Numbered from the stretch's first letter, positions 15,732 through 25,323 are shown. The stretch: DNA of 64,000 nucleotides from DASXUX01 sp036504595 (GCA_036504595.1 DASXUX010000043.1:1-64000), one strand, 5' to 3'. A program made the numbers and translations. Notes: generated from the letters alone by a model not told the origin.

Positions 15732-17162
15732 ATGGCTGCTCTGTATTATTGCCACGAATGCGGAAACCGGCTGACCCCGGAAGAACAGACCGTCTCCGAG
15801 AAACTCGGCGAGAAGTTCACCGACGCGACCTGTTCAAAATGCGCCGCCGACGGCAAGCGCATGAAGCGCGATACTCCGCCCGTCGCCAGGACGGCACACT
15901 CCAGTACGCGCACACGTGCGGTGCAGCCCAGCGCGTCGGCCGTCACAGCGCCCACTGCAATTCCGCGCCCCAAGCCGCAGACGCAGCGCGTTCCGCCGCC
16001 ACCCAAGCCCACGACCGGCCTGGTCGCTCCGGTCACTGCCGACGCGCCCCCCGCGCCAGCCGCTCGCCCCATGCTGCCGTATGTGCTCCTGTTCGGCGGC
16101 GTCGGCCTGTTCTTGATCGGCGTGACTGTCTTCCTGGTCAATAACCGAAATCGCCCGAGTGAGACGGAAAGCAAGAGCGATCCTGCTTCTACGCCTGTAG
16201 CAACCACGCCAGCCAAGAGCACGGAGACCTACAATAACCAGGAGATTGTGCCGCTAACGGCTCTAAACAAGCCGGCAACCAAAGAAGCCGATCCGACGGT
16301 GTTTGGAGAATTCTCCACCGAAAGCGTCGAAGAGTTCCTCCGTTACAAAAATTTCACCGCTGCGTTTCAGCGGATCGAAAGCATCGAAAAGAAGTTGCCG
16401 CAGGATGAGAAGTACGCGCCGGTTAAGACCAAACTCACGGCTCTGCGTGAGGACTGCAAGAAGGGCTCCAAGACAACGCTTGAGGAGATCCTGAAAAGCG
16501 CCGAAGAAAAAGCCAACGCCGGCGACAAAAACGCCGTCCACGGCATGCTCGCACCCACGCGGCTGAGCGACCTGCTGCCCGACGACGCCGAGGTGGCCGC
16601 CAAAGACGGGCAAAAGTGGATCGATCTGGCCGAGAGCAACTTCAAAGCGAACGAGCAAAAGAAAGCCGCGGAAGCCGCCGCCGCCCGCGCCGCTTTCGAA
16701 TCGAAATGGCCCTCCGCCGACGCGTTCGGCGCCGCGCCCAAGTCCAACGTCCTCGTCGGTCCGGACGGCATGAATTCCAAGGTGAAGTTCAAGGAAGGCA
16801 AGGAGGCGCTGCGCACTCCGCAAGGCAAGGCATCCTACCTCGACGGCACGCGCAAGGTCTTTCTGGATCTGGGCGGCGTCGCCGGCGTGGTCAACGACGA
16901 TCGCTTCGTCATCGAATATACCGCCACGAAAGACATGGACGTCTGGATCTGGCTCAACCTGCAGGAGTTCGGCGACCGCGGCGGGAACTTCAAGTTCAAG
17001 GCCGGCGAACGCCAGAAGCTCGAAATCAACCCCGAAGACGAAAAAGCCCTCCAGCCCAGAGGCAAGAAGGGCAAGGCCACCGGCCGCACCATCAACGCGC
17101 TCGGTTTCGAAACGAAAAATTGCCAGGCCGGCAACCTCGCCGTCTACCGCATCTCCCGCTGA
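15732..17162 (+). CDS. Zinc-ribbon, single-pass membrane protein of unknown function
   Basis: The 476-residue protein starts with a zinc-ribbon-like cysteine set (CHECG at residues 7-11 and CSKC near 34-37), then a Pro/Ala-rich linker, one membrane helix at about 115-136, and a large C-terminal part. The C-terminal part is mostly charged helices up to about residue 310, followed by a beta-rich domain (LVGPDGMNSKVKF ... YTATKDMDVWIWLNLQEF ... LAVYRISR). The zinc ribbon/Pro-rich/TM layout recurs in the kinase at 38800 and the coiled-coil protein at 60761, so it may be a lineage-specific envelope protein type. No catalytic motif is seen. Confidence 0.75.
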   Translation: MAALYYCHECGNRLTPEEQTVSEKLGEKFTDATCSKCAADGKRMKRDTPPVARTAHSSTRTRAVQPSASAVTAPTAIPRPKPQTQRVPPPPKPTTGLVAPVTADAPPAPAARPMLPYVLLFGGVGLFLIGVTVFLVNNRNRPSETESKSDPASTPVATTPAKSTETYNNQEIVPLTALNKPATKEADPTVFGEFSTESVEEFLRYKNFTAAFQRIESIEKKLPQDEKYAPVKTKLTALREDCKKGSKTTLEEILKSAEEKANAGDKNAVHGMLAPTRLSDLLPDDAEVAAKDGQKWIDLAESNFKANEQKKAAEAAAARAAFESKWPSADAFGAAPKSNVLVGPDGMNSKVKFKEGKEALRTPQGKASYLDGTRKVFLDLGGVAGVVNDDRFVIEYTATKDMDVWIWLNLQEFGDRGGNFKFKAGERQKLEINPEDEKALQPRGKKGKATGRTINALGFETKNCQAGNLAVYRISR

Positions 17163-17695
17163 CATGGTATGTGGCACGGGCACACCCGGCTGCGGCACCG
17201 CCGCCCGCGCCGCAGTTGCGCTAGCTTATCGCGGACAAGCGGTGTTGCGGCGCGGACTGCCCGTGGCTCCGGGCATTAGTTTCTGCAGATCTCTCCGACC
17301 AGTGGCGCTCCCCACTGCCGCTAACCATCCGGCGCAAAAGCCGTTTGGCCTGAAAGGCCTAAATATGAAAGCCCAAGGGCAAGCTCACGAAGTGAGCGCC
17401 GCCCTGGGTTGACGCGCCCCATGTGTTTCGTCGCCCTGAAAGGGCCGGACACGTTGCGTTTGTTTTGCCCTTTCAGGGCGATCCATTTGTAGGGCGCCAT
17501 GACCCAGGGCGGCGAACCGCTTCGCGGTTCTTGCTGGGCTGACTTGTACGGCGCCTTCGGCGCGAAAGGAAAGGGTGTCGAGCCGCCACAATAGGACGAC
17601 ACACTCCTTGCGCTACAGTTGGCCTCGCGCATCTTGCGTTACGGGCTCGGGTCGCTTACGGTCGCAGTTCTCATCTGCACCGTGAGGTCACTGAA
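17163..17695. repeat. 533-bp intergenic region with structured repeats
   Basis: No gene is seen. Near 17165-17205 lie GGCACGGGCACACCCGGCTGCGGCACC palindromic fragments. From about 17335 to 17600 there is a run of small hairpins: GCCTGAAAGGC, CTCACGAAGTGAG, CCCTGAAAGGGC with its complement GCCCTTTCAGGGC, GCGAACCGCTTCGCGGTTC and GGCGCCTTCGGCGC. CCCTGAAAGGGC-type blocks are common interspersed repeats in planctomycete and verrucomicrobial genomes. I looked for a fluoride riboswitch ahead of crcB and did not recognise one. Confidence 0.65.
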
Positions 17696-18064
17696 ATGCG
17701 AAATGTGTTGCTGGTGATGTTGGGCGGGGCAATCGGCACGCTATGCCGGTATGGCGTTTCGGTCGCCGTTCCGTCATGGCTGGGCACCACGTTTCCGTGG
17801 GGCACGGCGATCGTCAACCTGGTGGGCTGCCTGATCATCGGCCTGATCTTCGGCCTGACCGAACGCGGGACGACGCACGCGAGCGAACGATTGTTTCTGG
17901 TAACGGGCTTCTGCGGCGGACTGACAACGTTTTCGTCCTTTGCGATGGAGACGGCCAAGGTAATGCCGGATTCGATGGCACTGGCCGGCGCAAACTTTCT
18001 TCTGAACAATGTGTGTGGACTGGCACTCACGTTTCTAGGAATGTGGCTCGGGGCGAAGATCTAA
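17696..18064 (+). CDS. crcB: Fluoride ion channel CrcB/FluC
   Basis: The 122-residue protein has four membrane helices and the Fluc/CrcB signature: GGAIGTLCRYGVS at the N-terminus, a WGTAIVNLVGCLIIG stretch with the conserved Asn, and GFCGGLTTFSSFAMET, which carries the pore Thr/Ser/Phe residues and the central sodium-site region. Fluc channels are dual-topology dimers that export fluoride. The length is typical. GAGG lies upstream of the ATG, and the next gene starts 17 bp after the stop, encoding a DUF190-CBS protein. The crcB/DUF190 pairing is seen elsewhere and supports the call. Confidence 0.95.
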   Translation: MRNVLLVMLGGAIGTLCRYGVSVAVPSWLGTTFPWGTAIVNLVGCLIIGLIFGLTERGTTHASERLFLVTGFCGGLTTFSSFAMETAKVMPDSMALAGANFLLNNVCGLALTFLGMWLGAKI

Positions 18065-18080
18065 AACGAGGGGGGAGCCC

Positions 18081-19349
18081 ATGCTGAACTATAAGCTTAT
18101 CACCGTCTTCACGAGCGAGAACGCGCGCTACGAAGGCCGGCCGCTCTACGATGCCATTCAACTCTACGTTCGCAGCCTGAAGAGCGGCGTGCATTGCGCG
18201 GTGATGCGCGGCATTGGCGCCTGCTATGAGAGCGGCGAAATTTCGACGGTGAAGCTGGAAGTCATGTCGCTCAATCTCCCGATCCAGGTGCAGATCGTTC
18301 TGCCCGCGGCGGAAGCCGACGCGGTGCTGGCCAAGATCACCGAGATGACGACGGAAGGCATCGTCGCCGTGCAAGATCTGCCGGTCGTCAGCCACAAGGT
18401 CAAGCGCGCGCTGCTGCCGCGCCAGCTTCGCGTGCGGGACGTGATGACGGCAAACCCCAAGTCGGTCGCTCCGGCGATGTCGGCCAGCGAAGTCGCGCGG
18501 CTGTTGCTCTCGTCGAAATTCCACGCGTTTCCGGTCACGAATGCCGAAGGCAAGCCGATCGGGATCATCACGCAGGGTGACTTGATCGAACGCGCCGGAA
18601 TGCCGGTGCGGCTGGGCCTGCTGGAAGAGTTCGGGCATCCTGGGATCAGCACGGCGCTGAGCGGCCTGAGCAAAAAGACGGCGGAGCAGATCATGTCGCA
18701 GCCGCTGGTCACGGTGACGGAAGACAAGCCGGTCAGTGAGGCTGTCAGCGTTTTGCTGTCGAATAAGCTCAAACGTCTGCCGGTCGTGAATGCGGAAGGG
18801 AAGCTGACCGGAATGCTGTCGCGGTACGATATTTTTCACGCGATCTCAAAGGAAAGCCCGGACTGGGCCGCGATGCAGCAACGCAACGTGGTCGTGAATG
18901 ACGCGCGCACGGTGAAGGACGTGATGCAGCGAGACGTGCACACCGTTCCGCCCGAAATGGCCGTCGAGGACGTGCTCAAGGGTCTGGGCGCTCACGACGT
19001 CCAGCGCGCGGCGGTCGTGGCGCCGGACGGGAAATTGTTGGGACTGGTCGCCGACCGCGATCTGCTGGCGGCGTTCTCTGACGAGAAAGCCGGCGTGTGG
19101 CACTACATGGTCGCGGTCCTGACCGGCCGCGGCGAGGCGACGATCGGCGAGAAAATCCGCAAGATGCCGATCGAAAAGGTGATGAAGCGCGGCGTGATCA
19201 CAGTTCGCGAAGACGCGGGCATTGAGATCGCGATTGCTCTGATGACGCAGCATCACTTGAAGCGGCTGCCCGTGATCGACGAGCACGGCGCCTTCAAAGG
19301 CATGATCAGCCGGGACGCGCTGCTGCGCGTAGCAGTGGCGGCGATCTGA
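18081..19349 (+). CDS. DUF190 (PII-like) protein fused to four CBS domains
   Basis: The 422-residue protein begins with a DUF190 domain (about residues 1-105), a PII-like ferredoxin fold often encoded next to crcB. Four CBS motifs follow at about residues 120-170, 205-255, 280-330 and 370-418; each starts with a DVMTANP- or IMSQPLVTV-like element and ends near a GIITQGDLI-like strand. CBS pairs usually bind adenine nucleotides and report energy state or second messengers. The gene has a strong GAGGGGGGAG site and lies 17 bp behind crcB. I infer a soluble regulator of, or response protein for, fluoride export that senses a nucleotide. Confidence 0.9.
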   Translation: MLNYKLITVFTSENARYEGRPLYDAIQLYVRSLKSGVHCAVMRGIGACYESGEISTVKLEVMSLNLPIQVQIVLPAAEADAVLAKITEMTTEGIVAVQDLPVVSHKVKRALLPRQLRVRDVMTANPKSVAPAMSASEVARLLLSSKFHAFPVTNAEGKPIGIITQGDLIERAGMPVRLGLLEEFGHPGISTALSGLSKKTAEQIMSQPLVTVTEDKPVSEAVSVLLSNKLKRLPVVNAEGKLTGMLSRYDIFHAISKESPDWAAMQQRNVVVNDARTVKDVMQRDVHTVPPEMAVEDVLKGLGAHDVQRAAVVAPDGKLLGLVADRDLLAAFSDEKAGVWHYMVAVLTGRGEATIGEKIRKMPIEKVMKRGVITVREDAGIEIAIALMTQHHLKRLPVIDEHGAFKGMISRDALLRVAVAAI

Positions 19350-19390
19350 CTTCTCATGCAGTAATCGATCTTCTGCGGGCGATCCTTAAC

Positions 19391-19502
19391 TGCTTTCAAC
19401 ACAGAGTCACTGAGAACACAGAGGCCACAGAGGCCACAGAGAAGAATAGAATAAAAACACTCTGTGACCTCTGCGTCCTCTGCGCCTCTGTGTTGAAAGC
19501 TG
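19391..19502. repeat. Large inverted repeat, CAACACAGAG family
   Basis: Arms of about 43 bp (CTTTCAACACAGAG ... and CTCTGTGTTGAAAG) with several mismatches surround an AT-rich loop (GAAGAATAGAATAAAAACA). It lies 40 bp after the DUF190-CBS gene and may terminate its transcript. It is related to the repeats at 7630, 24133 and 33825. Confidence 0.85.
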
Positions 19503-19646
19503 TTTTCTTGCACCGGACTGAACCTGGACAGGCGTAATTTTGCAGGACAGGCCAGAGCGGCGCGGTGTATTTAACGTTAAATGAAGATCCATGTCACCCG
19601 TCACTTGCCACGCGTCACCCGTCACGCGGGCTGGAGGAGAAGACAC

Positions 19647-22469
19647 ATGGCAAGAAAGAGCTTGCTCATCCTTTTGGCCGTTTGCACGCTCGCGCACGCA
19701 GGCGAGGGCACCCGCATGCTCGACCTGAAGCCCATCGTCAACATGCGCTGGCAGGACGAAAAAAGCGGCGACGGCAGAGGCGGCTGGACCGATCAGGGCG
19801 ACACCGACATGCGCGGGATCGAAGTCGGCACGCGCACGTTCTTCGGAATTCCGTTCGAAATCATCGATCCCGTGAAGAACGACGGGAAGTCCGAGCTGAC
19901 GCTGCAATCGAAAAAGTTCCGGTCGGGGCCGGCGTCGGCAACCGTCAACGTCGGGACGAAGGCGCGCAGCATTTACTTCCTGCATGCCTCGGCGTGGACC
20001 GGCGGACACATGGCCACGTACGTCGTCAGCTACGACGACGGCACGACGGTGGAAATTCCCATCCGCGCCAAGGAAGAAATCTGCGACTGGTGGGGCGCCA
20101 CACACGGCCCGAAGTACCGCGTCGCGTTCCTGATGCCGAACTTGAAAACCGATGCGGTCGGGTTGGTGGTCTTCGGCTGGGACAATCCGAATCCGGACAA
20201 GACGATCAAAAGCATCGAGTTCAAGAGCATGAACGTGGATGGCATCGTCGTCGTCGCGGCGGCGACGCTTTCGGACAAGCCGGTCAGCTTGCCCGACGCG
20301 AAGGACATTCCGGAACCTGAATATCTGCGCAGCGATTGGGACACGCTCGACATGACGCAGTGGTTCCCCATCGAGAACATCGTCGATAAGTTCGAGGATA
20401 CGCCGATCGACGTTTCGGCGTCGCTCGACGCCCCGGCCGGCAAGCACGGCTTCATGAAAAACGTCGATGGCCGCTGGGTGTTCGAAGACGGCGCCCCCGT
20501 GCGACTGGTCGCCACGATGCGCGGAACGCCGAACGATCACAAAAAATCGGAGTACCTCGCGCATTGGCTGGCGAAATACGGCTTCAACATGATCCGCATC
20601 GGGCATCTGGTCACCGGGCCGGAAGAAAACTCCGCCGTAGACTGGAAGCAGCCCGACAGCGGGCATCTCAACGCGAAGATCATGGATGAGCTCGATTATT
20701 TCATCGCCGAATGCGCCAAGCGCGGCATCTACAGCCGCATCACCATGCTGTGGTATCGCAAGATGAAGAAGGGCGACGACGTTCCGATGTACGACGAAGC
20801 CCTGGCCGTTCAGAAGGACAAGAAGGCCTTCGATTCGATGGGCGTGACGTTCTTCAACGACAAGGTCATGGACATCAACATCGCGCTCGAAAAGGCGATC
20901 ATGACGCACAAGAACCCCTACCGCGATAACAAAATGTACGGCGAAGACCCGGCCATCTGCGCGACGGAAGTCACCAACGAAGACGGAATGTTCTTCTATA
21001 CGATCGACAGCATCGCGCCGTGCTTTAAGGCGCAGCTCGACAAACTATGGAGCGACTGGCTGCTGAAGAAGTATGGTTCCCGCGAGAAGATCGCCAAGGC
21101 CTGGGACGACGACATCGCCGACAGCGAACAACCCGAGCAAGGCACGATGAAGCGCATGCTGATCTGGCAGCTCAACAAAGTGCCGGCGACCAAAATCGTG
21201 CGCGCCAGCGACCAGATGCGCTTCTACTTCGAATGCAACAACCGTTACTTCACGCGAACGAAAGAAGCCCTGCGTGCCGCGGGCGTCAAGCAGCCGATCT
21301 CCGGGACGTGCTGGTTTGGCGTGGGCGCGGGCTTCTGGCCGGAGATTTACTCCAACGTGCCGAACATGGATTCGACGGACCGCCACCACTACTACGCCGG
21401 CGGCCCGGGCGGCTGGCAGATTCTGCCGGGTTTAACGTTCAATGAGGAGACCGCCCTGAAGAAGCCGGAGTGCATCCTCAAGCTTAGCCAGGAACGCGTG
21501 CTCGGCTTGCCGTACGCGATTTCGGAATGGGCCAACGTGCTGCCCAACCAGTGGCGGTTGGAAGCCCCGGGCCTGATGGCCTTCTACGGAAATTGTCTGA
21601 ACGGCTGGGACGCGCCGATGCACTTCGCCGTCGAAGGCGATGGCGGCTTCTGCCGCTTCCTGAAGTGGATGTGGCCGGTGACCGAAGCGTCCACGCTGTG
21701 CCAGTATCCGATTCTGTCGCAAGTGATCCGCCGCAGCGACGTGCAGGAGGGCAAGATGTCCTTCGTGCGCAACATTTCGGAGAAACAAATTTTCTCCGCT
21801 CAGCCGATCAAAGACGCCGCCGTGACGTTCGGCATCAGCGGCCCGTTTGAGATGGTCGCGAAAGACAATGTCAACGCGCGTTCGCTGGCGGCGTTTTACG
21901 CGGCAGCCATTGGCAAGACCGGTGTCGCAATCAACAAGGACGAGAAGCCGGATTTCTCGATCGATTTGAGCAAATATATGGACATGCAGAAGAAAGAAAT
22001 CCGCTCCGAAACGGGCGAACTTTTTTGGAATTACGAAACGGGTTTTGTCACCGCCAACACGCCGCGAACGCAGGCCGCGATCGGATTCCTGACTGGAGTT
22101 CCAGTAAAACTCAACGATTGCCAGATCAGCACGACCAACCGCATCGCCTCGGTGCTGGTCTGTTCGTGGGACGGCAAGCCGCTCAAGGAAAGCACGCACA
22201 TCGTTATCTGCGCCGTCGGACGCACGCGCAACACCGGCATGGCCTACAGCCGCGGCGGGCAGCGTCTGATCTCGATCGGCAAAGAGCCAATGCTGCTGGA
22301 GGGAGTAAAAGGCTCCGTGACGCTAACCCGCACCGGTAAGTGCACGGTGACGGCACTCTCGCCCTACGGCTACAAAACGGTAGATGTCACGCCGACTATC
22401 GACGGCGGCAAAATCACCATCCCCATGACCGGCGAGAACAAAGCAGCATATTATGACGTGAAGTGGTAA
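19647..22469 (+). CDS. Large secreted protein with a clan GH-A-like barrel
   Basis: The 940-residue protein has a signal peptide (MARKSLLILLAVCTLAHA). An N-terminal beta-rich region to about residue 220 could be a carbohydrate-binding sandwich. Next comes a barrel-like segment: ATMRGTPNDHKK, GFNMIRIGHL, YSRITMLWY, then ATEVTNEDGMFF where GH-A enzymes carry NEP after strand 4. Asp replaces Pro, but the Asn-Glu pair is kept. AISEWAN near residue 635 could hold the nucleophile Glu. C-terminal beta domains follow. I start at the ATG at 19647 (GGAGGAGA site) instead of an upstream ATG inside GTCACCC repeats. It is probably a polysaccharide-degrading enzyme; no GH family can be assigned by eye. Confidence 0.7.
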   Translation: MARKSLLILLAVCTLAHAGEGTRMLDLKPIVNMRWQDEKSGDGRGGWTDQGDTDMRGIEVGTRTFFGIPFEIIDPVKNDGKSELTLQSKKFRSGPASATVNVGTKARSIYFLHASAWTGGHMATYVVSYDDGTTVEIPIRAKEEICDWWGATHGPKYRVAFLMPNLKTDAVGLVVFGWDNPNPDKTIKSIEFKSMNVDGIVVVAAATLSDKPVSLPDAKDIPEPEYLRSDWDTLDMTQWFPIENIVDKFEDTPIDVSASLDAPAGKHGFMKNVDGRWVFEDGAPVRLVATMRGTPNDHKKSEYLAHWLAKYGFNMIRIGHLVTGPEENSAVDWKQPDSGHLNAKIMDELDYFIAECAKRGIYSRITMLWYRKMKKGDDVPMYDEALAVQKDKKAFDSMGVTFFNDKVMDINIALEKAIMTHKNPYRDNKMYGEDPAICATEVTNEDGMFFYTIDSIAPCFKAQLDKLWSDWLLKKYGSREKIAKAWDDDIADSEQPEQGTMKRMLIWQLNKVPATKIVRASDQMRFYFECNNRYFTRTKEALRAAGVKQPISGTCWFGVGAGFWPEIYSNVPNMDSTDRHHYYAGGPGGWQILPGLTFNEETALKKPECILKLSQERVLGLPYAISEWANVLPNQWRLEAPGLMAFYGNCLNGWDAPMHFAVEGDGGFCRFLKWMWPVTEASTLCQYPILSQVIRRSDVQEGKMSFVRNISEKQIFSAQPIKDAAVTFGISGPFEMVAKDNVNARSLAAFYAAAIGKTGVAINKDEKPDFSIDLSKYMDMQKKEIRSETGELFWNYETGFVTANTPRTQAAIGFLTGVPVKLNDCQISTTNRIASVLVCSWDGKPLKESTHIVICAVGRTRNTGMAYSRGGQRLISIGKEPMLLEGVKGSVTLTRTGKCTVTALSPYGYKTVDVTPTIDGGKITIPMTGENKAAYYDVKW

Positions 22470-22655
22470 GTGGCGGCCAGGTGTCTGGTTTCCGATGGTT
22501 GGCGTCTGGTTTCTGGTCGTCTGGTGGTCTTGGGAGGGCGAGGCGAGATTCTACGCTGACGTAATTGGTCGGGCGAAGTGCAATTCTTGTCAGGCCTGAA
22601 ATTGTCAACTGATGAGTGGCGCGGGTTTAACAGCAACTGCTGCTAGAGCCGTGTT

Positions 22656-22823
22656 TCACGACGCGAGACGTTGTACTGGCTGCGGCTGAAGCGCTCTGCG
22701 GATGAGCGCCTGGTATTCCTGCAGGGCCCGGGTGTACTCCGCGCTGGCCAAACCACGCGTGCGCACGACCTGTTGGACTGCCTGTTCCGCATGCAGGAGG
22801 GCAGAGATCGTTGACTGCGTCAT
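22656..22823 (-). CDS. Small hypothetical protein
   Basis: The 55-residue frame starts at an ATG with GGAGG 8 nt upstream and encodes a charged, helical protein (AEQAVQQVVRTRGLASAEYT). The frame stays open upstream, but codon choice there looks less regular. It lies 201 bp downstream of the threonine dehydratase on the same strand. I do not recognise the family; it could be a small helical regulator or a spurious frame. Confidence 0.4.
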   Translation of the reverse strand: MTQSTISALLHAEQAVQQVVRTRGLASAEYTRALQEYQALIRRALQPQPVQRLAS

Positions 22824-23024
22824 CTCGAATTCCTCCAGTTGCTGTCTGATATCGGCAGGGAGCAAGGCTTGGACCACAAAAAAGAATGCAGAACGCCACC
22901 TAAGGCTTGCACAGGTGCGCACTTCGACAAGGCTCGCATGCTGCCTCGATTTGGGGACTTTCGCGTCTGGGTTGGTGAAAAACTGAAATGGCCGGCGAGT
23001 CCACATCCTGCCCACAACGCCTGT

Positions 23025-24050
23025 CTACTTAATCCATGACAAGGCCAGCTCTGGGTCGATGTTGCCACCGCTGGCGATCAAAACGACATCCCCCGCGTGC
23101 TCGTTGGGATCGTGATCCTTCCGGTCCAAGGCGCCAGTCATCCAAGCGGCAATCGCGACCGCGCCGGACGGTTCGACCAGCAGCTTCATCTCATGCAGCA
23201 TCCACATCACGGCGTCAAGGACTTGCTCGTCGGTTACACTGACCACGCTTTCCAGGCAGTTCTTTAGGATGGGAAAGGTGATCTCGCCGGGGATCGTCGA
23301 ACGCAGCCCGTCGCATACCGTCACCGGCAGTTTGATCGGCACGCGCTCGCCTTTCGCAAAAGACTGTTGCGTGTCGTTGGCCTCAGCCGGCTCGACGCCG
23401 ATGACGCGGCCGCTGAAGCCGCGTGCCCGCAGCGCCGCCGATGTTCCCGCCATCAGTCCGCCGCCGCCGACTGGACCGGCGACCATGTACAGCCGCCGGG
23501 TTCGCGAAGGCACCGCCATCCATTGGTCCATGATCTCGCTGCCGAGAGTTCCCTGGCCGCAGATAATGCGCGGATCGTCGTAGCTGGGAATCACTTCGCG
23601 GCCGTCGGCTTTGGCTAGTTCGTGAGCCTTGGCTTTGCGATCTTCGACGGAACTCCCGCAGATCACGATCTCCGCGCCGGCCCGCTTGATCCGTTCGGCT
23701 TTCACCGAGTTTGCCCCGTCGGGCATCACGACCGTGCAGGGGTAAGGCGAACCGCGCTCGTGCTCGCCCATTTCCTTGGCCGCCAGCGCGAGCGCCGCGC
23801 CATGATTGCCGGAGCTATACGTAATGACGCCGCGGGCCCGCGCTTCCGGCGACATGGACGCCAGCACATTGAAGGCGCCGCGGACCTTGAAGGAGCCCGT
23901 GCGCTGAAGGTTCTCAGGTTTGATGTAAACGCGCCGCCCGTCGCGCTCCAGTCCTTCGGCGCGCAGCAGGGGCGTGAGTAGCACGTAGGGCTTGATTCGT
24001 TCCCGCGCAAGTCGCAACTCTTCGCCACTCGGTTGATATTCGTTGGACAT
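23025..24050 (-). CDS. Threonine/serine dehydratase, PLP-dependent
   Basis: The 341-residue protein has the fold-type II PLP signatures: GSFKVRGA with the Schiff-base Lys55, the SSGNHG substrate loop at 79-84, and a GPVGGGGLMAG phosphate-binding glycine loop. IASGGNIDP near the C-terminus matches the serine/threonine dehydratase pattern. It lacks the C-terminal ACT-like regulatory domain of IlvA, so it resembles the catabolic TdcB type or a serine racemase-like enzyme. It should deaminate threonine to 2-oxobutanoate (and serine to pyruvate) in the cytosol. It is followed on the same strand by a small open frame. Confidence 0.9.
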   Translation of the reverse strand: MSNEYQPSGEELRLARERIKPYVLLTPLLRAEGLERDGRRVYIKPENLQRTGSFKVRGAFNVLASMSPEARARGVITYSSGNHGAALALAAKEMGEHERGSPYPCTVVMPDGANSVKAERIKRAGAEIVICGSSVEDRKAKAHELAKADGREVIPSYDDPRIICGQGTLGSEIMDQWMAVPSRTRRLYMVAGPVGGGGLMAGTSAALRARGFSGRVIGVEPAEANDTQQSFAKGERVPIKLPVTVCDGLRSTIPGEITFPILKNCLESVVSVTDEQVLDAVMWMLHEMKLLVEPSGAVAIAAWMTGALDRKDHDPNEHAGDVVLIASGGNIDPELALSWIK

Positions 24051-24065
24051 CGGGCCCCCAAAACT

Positions 24066-24265
24066 GAGTCTTGAGTCTGGAGTCTAGAGTCTGGAGTCAA
24101 AAGCACTGCGGATTTCGGATCGTACAGGAACGGCTTTCAACACAGAGGCGCAGAGAACGCAGAGGTACACAGAGTTCTCTTTAATTCCAATCCTCCTCTG
24201 CGCACTCTGCGTTCTCTGCGTCTCTGCGTTGAAGCTGTTAAATCTGCAATCCGCAATCAGCCGAC
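24066..24265. repeat. Repeats: GAGTCTGGAGTC tandem and CACAGAG inverted repeat
   Basis: Tandem TGAGTCTTGAGTCTGGAGTCTAGAGTC (24066-24097) is followed by a large inverted repeat (24133-24237, arms CTTTCAACACAGAGGCGCAGAGAACGC and complement), then CTGCAATCCGCAATC. It fills the divergent gap between the dehydratase and the HEAT-like gene. Confidence 0.8.
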
Positions 24266-24315
24266 GCGCTGTTATAAGGTAGTCAGCAGTTCTGGCAAAT
24301 CGCAAAGGGTCTCTG

Positions 24316-25323
24316 ATGCGCTGCTGTACGATTCTCGTTCTGATCCTGTGCACCGGTTCCGTGGCCTTCAGCGGCGAGGGGCCGAGCAACCTCGACATGG
24401 AAATGGGCTACGACGAGGTCATTCGTGATCTGGTTGCGAAACTCGGGCGCGACCCGGTCACCGCGCAGGACGCCGCCGTCAAGCTTTCTCGCCTGGGCAA
24501 ACGCGTCATCCCCGTTGTGTCGGAAGTCTTCGCGGCCAACTTCGTGCCCGACCCCGCCAAGAAGCCCGTCGCCGGCCGCAACCCGCAGGTGGCGTATTTC
24601 TGCGCGCTGACGCTGGCCCGGATCAAGAGCGCCGAGGCCGCTCGTCCACTGCTGCCGCTGCTGAGCGCGGATAAAGCGGACCCGGCCCTGCGTGGGGTTG
24701 CGATGGAAGCGCTCGGCCTGGAATTTGTCCCGGAGGCTGGCCCGCTGCTGCAAAAAATGGCCGCCGGCGATCCCAGCATAGAAATGCGCCGCAAAGCCTA
24801 CGGGCAGCTCAGCATCACGCCGACGCTTTGGGTCGCTTCCGAAAAACTGTTCCTTGATGCGCTGTCCGATCCCGACGATGAGATTCGCATTCTGGCCAGC
24901 AAACAGTGCATGTACGCCCGTGTTTACCGGACGGCCATCCCCAAGATGATCGAACTGGCCGAAAAAGACCCGCACTCCACCGTGCGTCTCAATTGCGTGC
25001 TGGCGCTCTCTCGCATGATGGAGAAACGCGCCGTGCCCGCGTTCGTGCGCATCTGTCTGGACAAGGAAGCCACCGCGCAGTTGCACACCGCGTCCCTCCA
25101 GGCGATCAACTTCATTACGCGCGAAGGCCTGAAAGACATCAACGCCGTGGAACCCTGGTGGAAGCGCTCCGGCGAGAAAGAGTACGCGAAACTCGAGCTT
25201 AGAGATTTGGAGAAGAAAGACGGGGAGCAACAGAAAGAAGGGGAGACGGGGAGAAAGGGAGAAGGGGAGAAACAGAAGGACACGGAGACGCGGGGACGCG
25301 GAGACGCGGAGAAAAAGAAGTAG
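24316..25323 (+). CDS. Secreted HEAT-repeat-like protein with repeat-derived tail
   Basis: The 335-residue protein has a signal peptide (residues 1-19) and several helical pairs typical of HEAT/PBS-lyase repeats (for example VAYFCALTLARIKSAEAARP, LRGVAMEALGLEF, EIRILASKQCMYARV and VRLNCVLALSRMMEKRAVP). Such solenoids bind other proteins. The last 35 residues (about 300-335) are a Lys/Glu/Gly tail of ETGRKGEGEKQ and ETRGRGDAEKKK type, encoded by low-complexity GGGGAGACGGGGAGA repeats that also occur inside other genes of this window. I infer that the original C-terminus was extended or replaced by this repeat. The partner is unknown. Confidence 0.75.
   Translation: MRCCTILVLILCTGSVAFSGEGPSNLDMEMGYDEVIRDLVAKLGRDPVTAQDAAVKLSRLGKRVIPVVSEVFAANFVPDPAKKPVAGRNPQVAYFCALTLARIKSAEAARPLLPLLSADKADPALRGVAMEALGLEFVPEAGPLLQKMAAGDPSIEMRRKAYGQLSITPTLWVASEKLFLDALSDPDDEIRILASKQCMYARVYRTAIPKMIELAEKDPHSTVRLNCVLALSRMMEKRAVPAFVRICLDKEATAQLHTASLQAINFITREGLKDINAVEPWWKRSGEKEYAKLELRDLEKKDGEQQKEGETGRKGEGEKQKDTETRGRGDAEKKK

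Noticed and set aside
17400..17695. Fluoride riboswitch before crcB
   Set aside because: I could not find the conserved pseudoknot elements near the crcB start; only unrelated small hairpins are seen.
22627..22899. 90-codon minus-strand frame ending in SSSSCC
   Set aside because: It overlaps the better-supported 55-codon frame, has no ribosome site and shows no domain.
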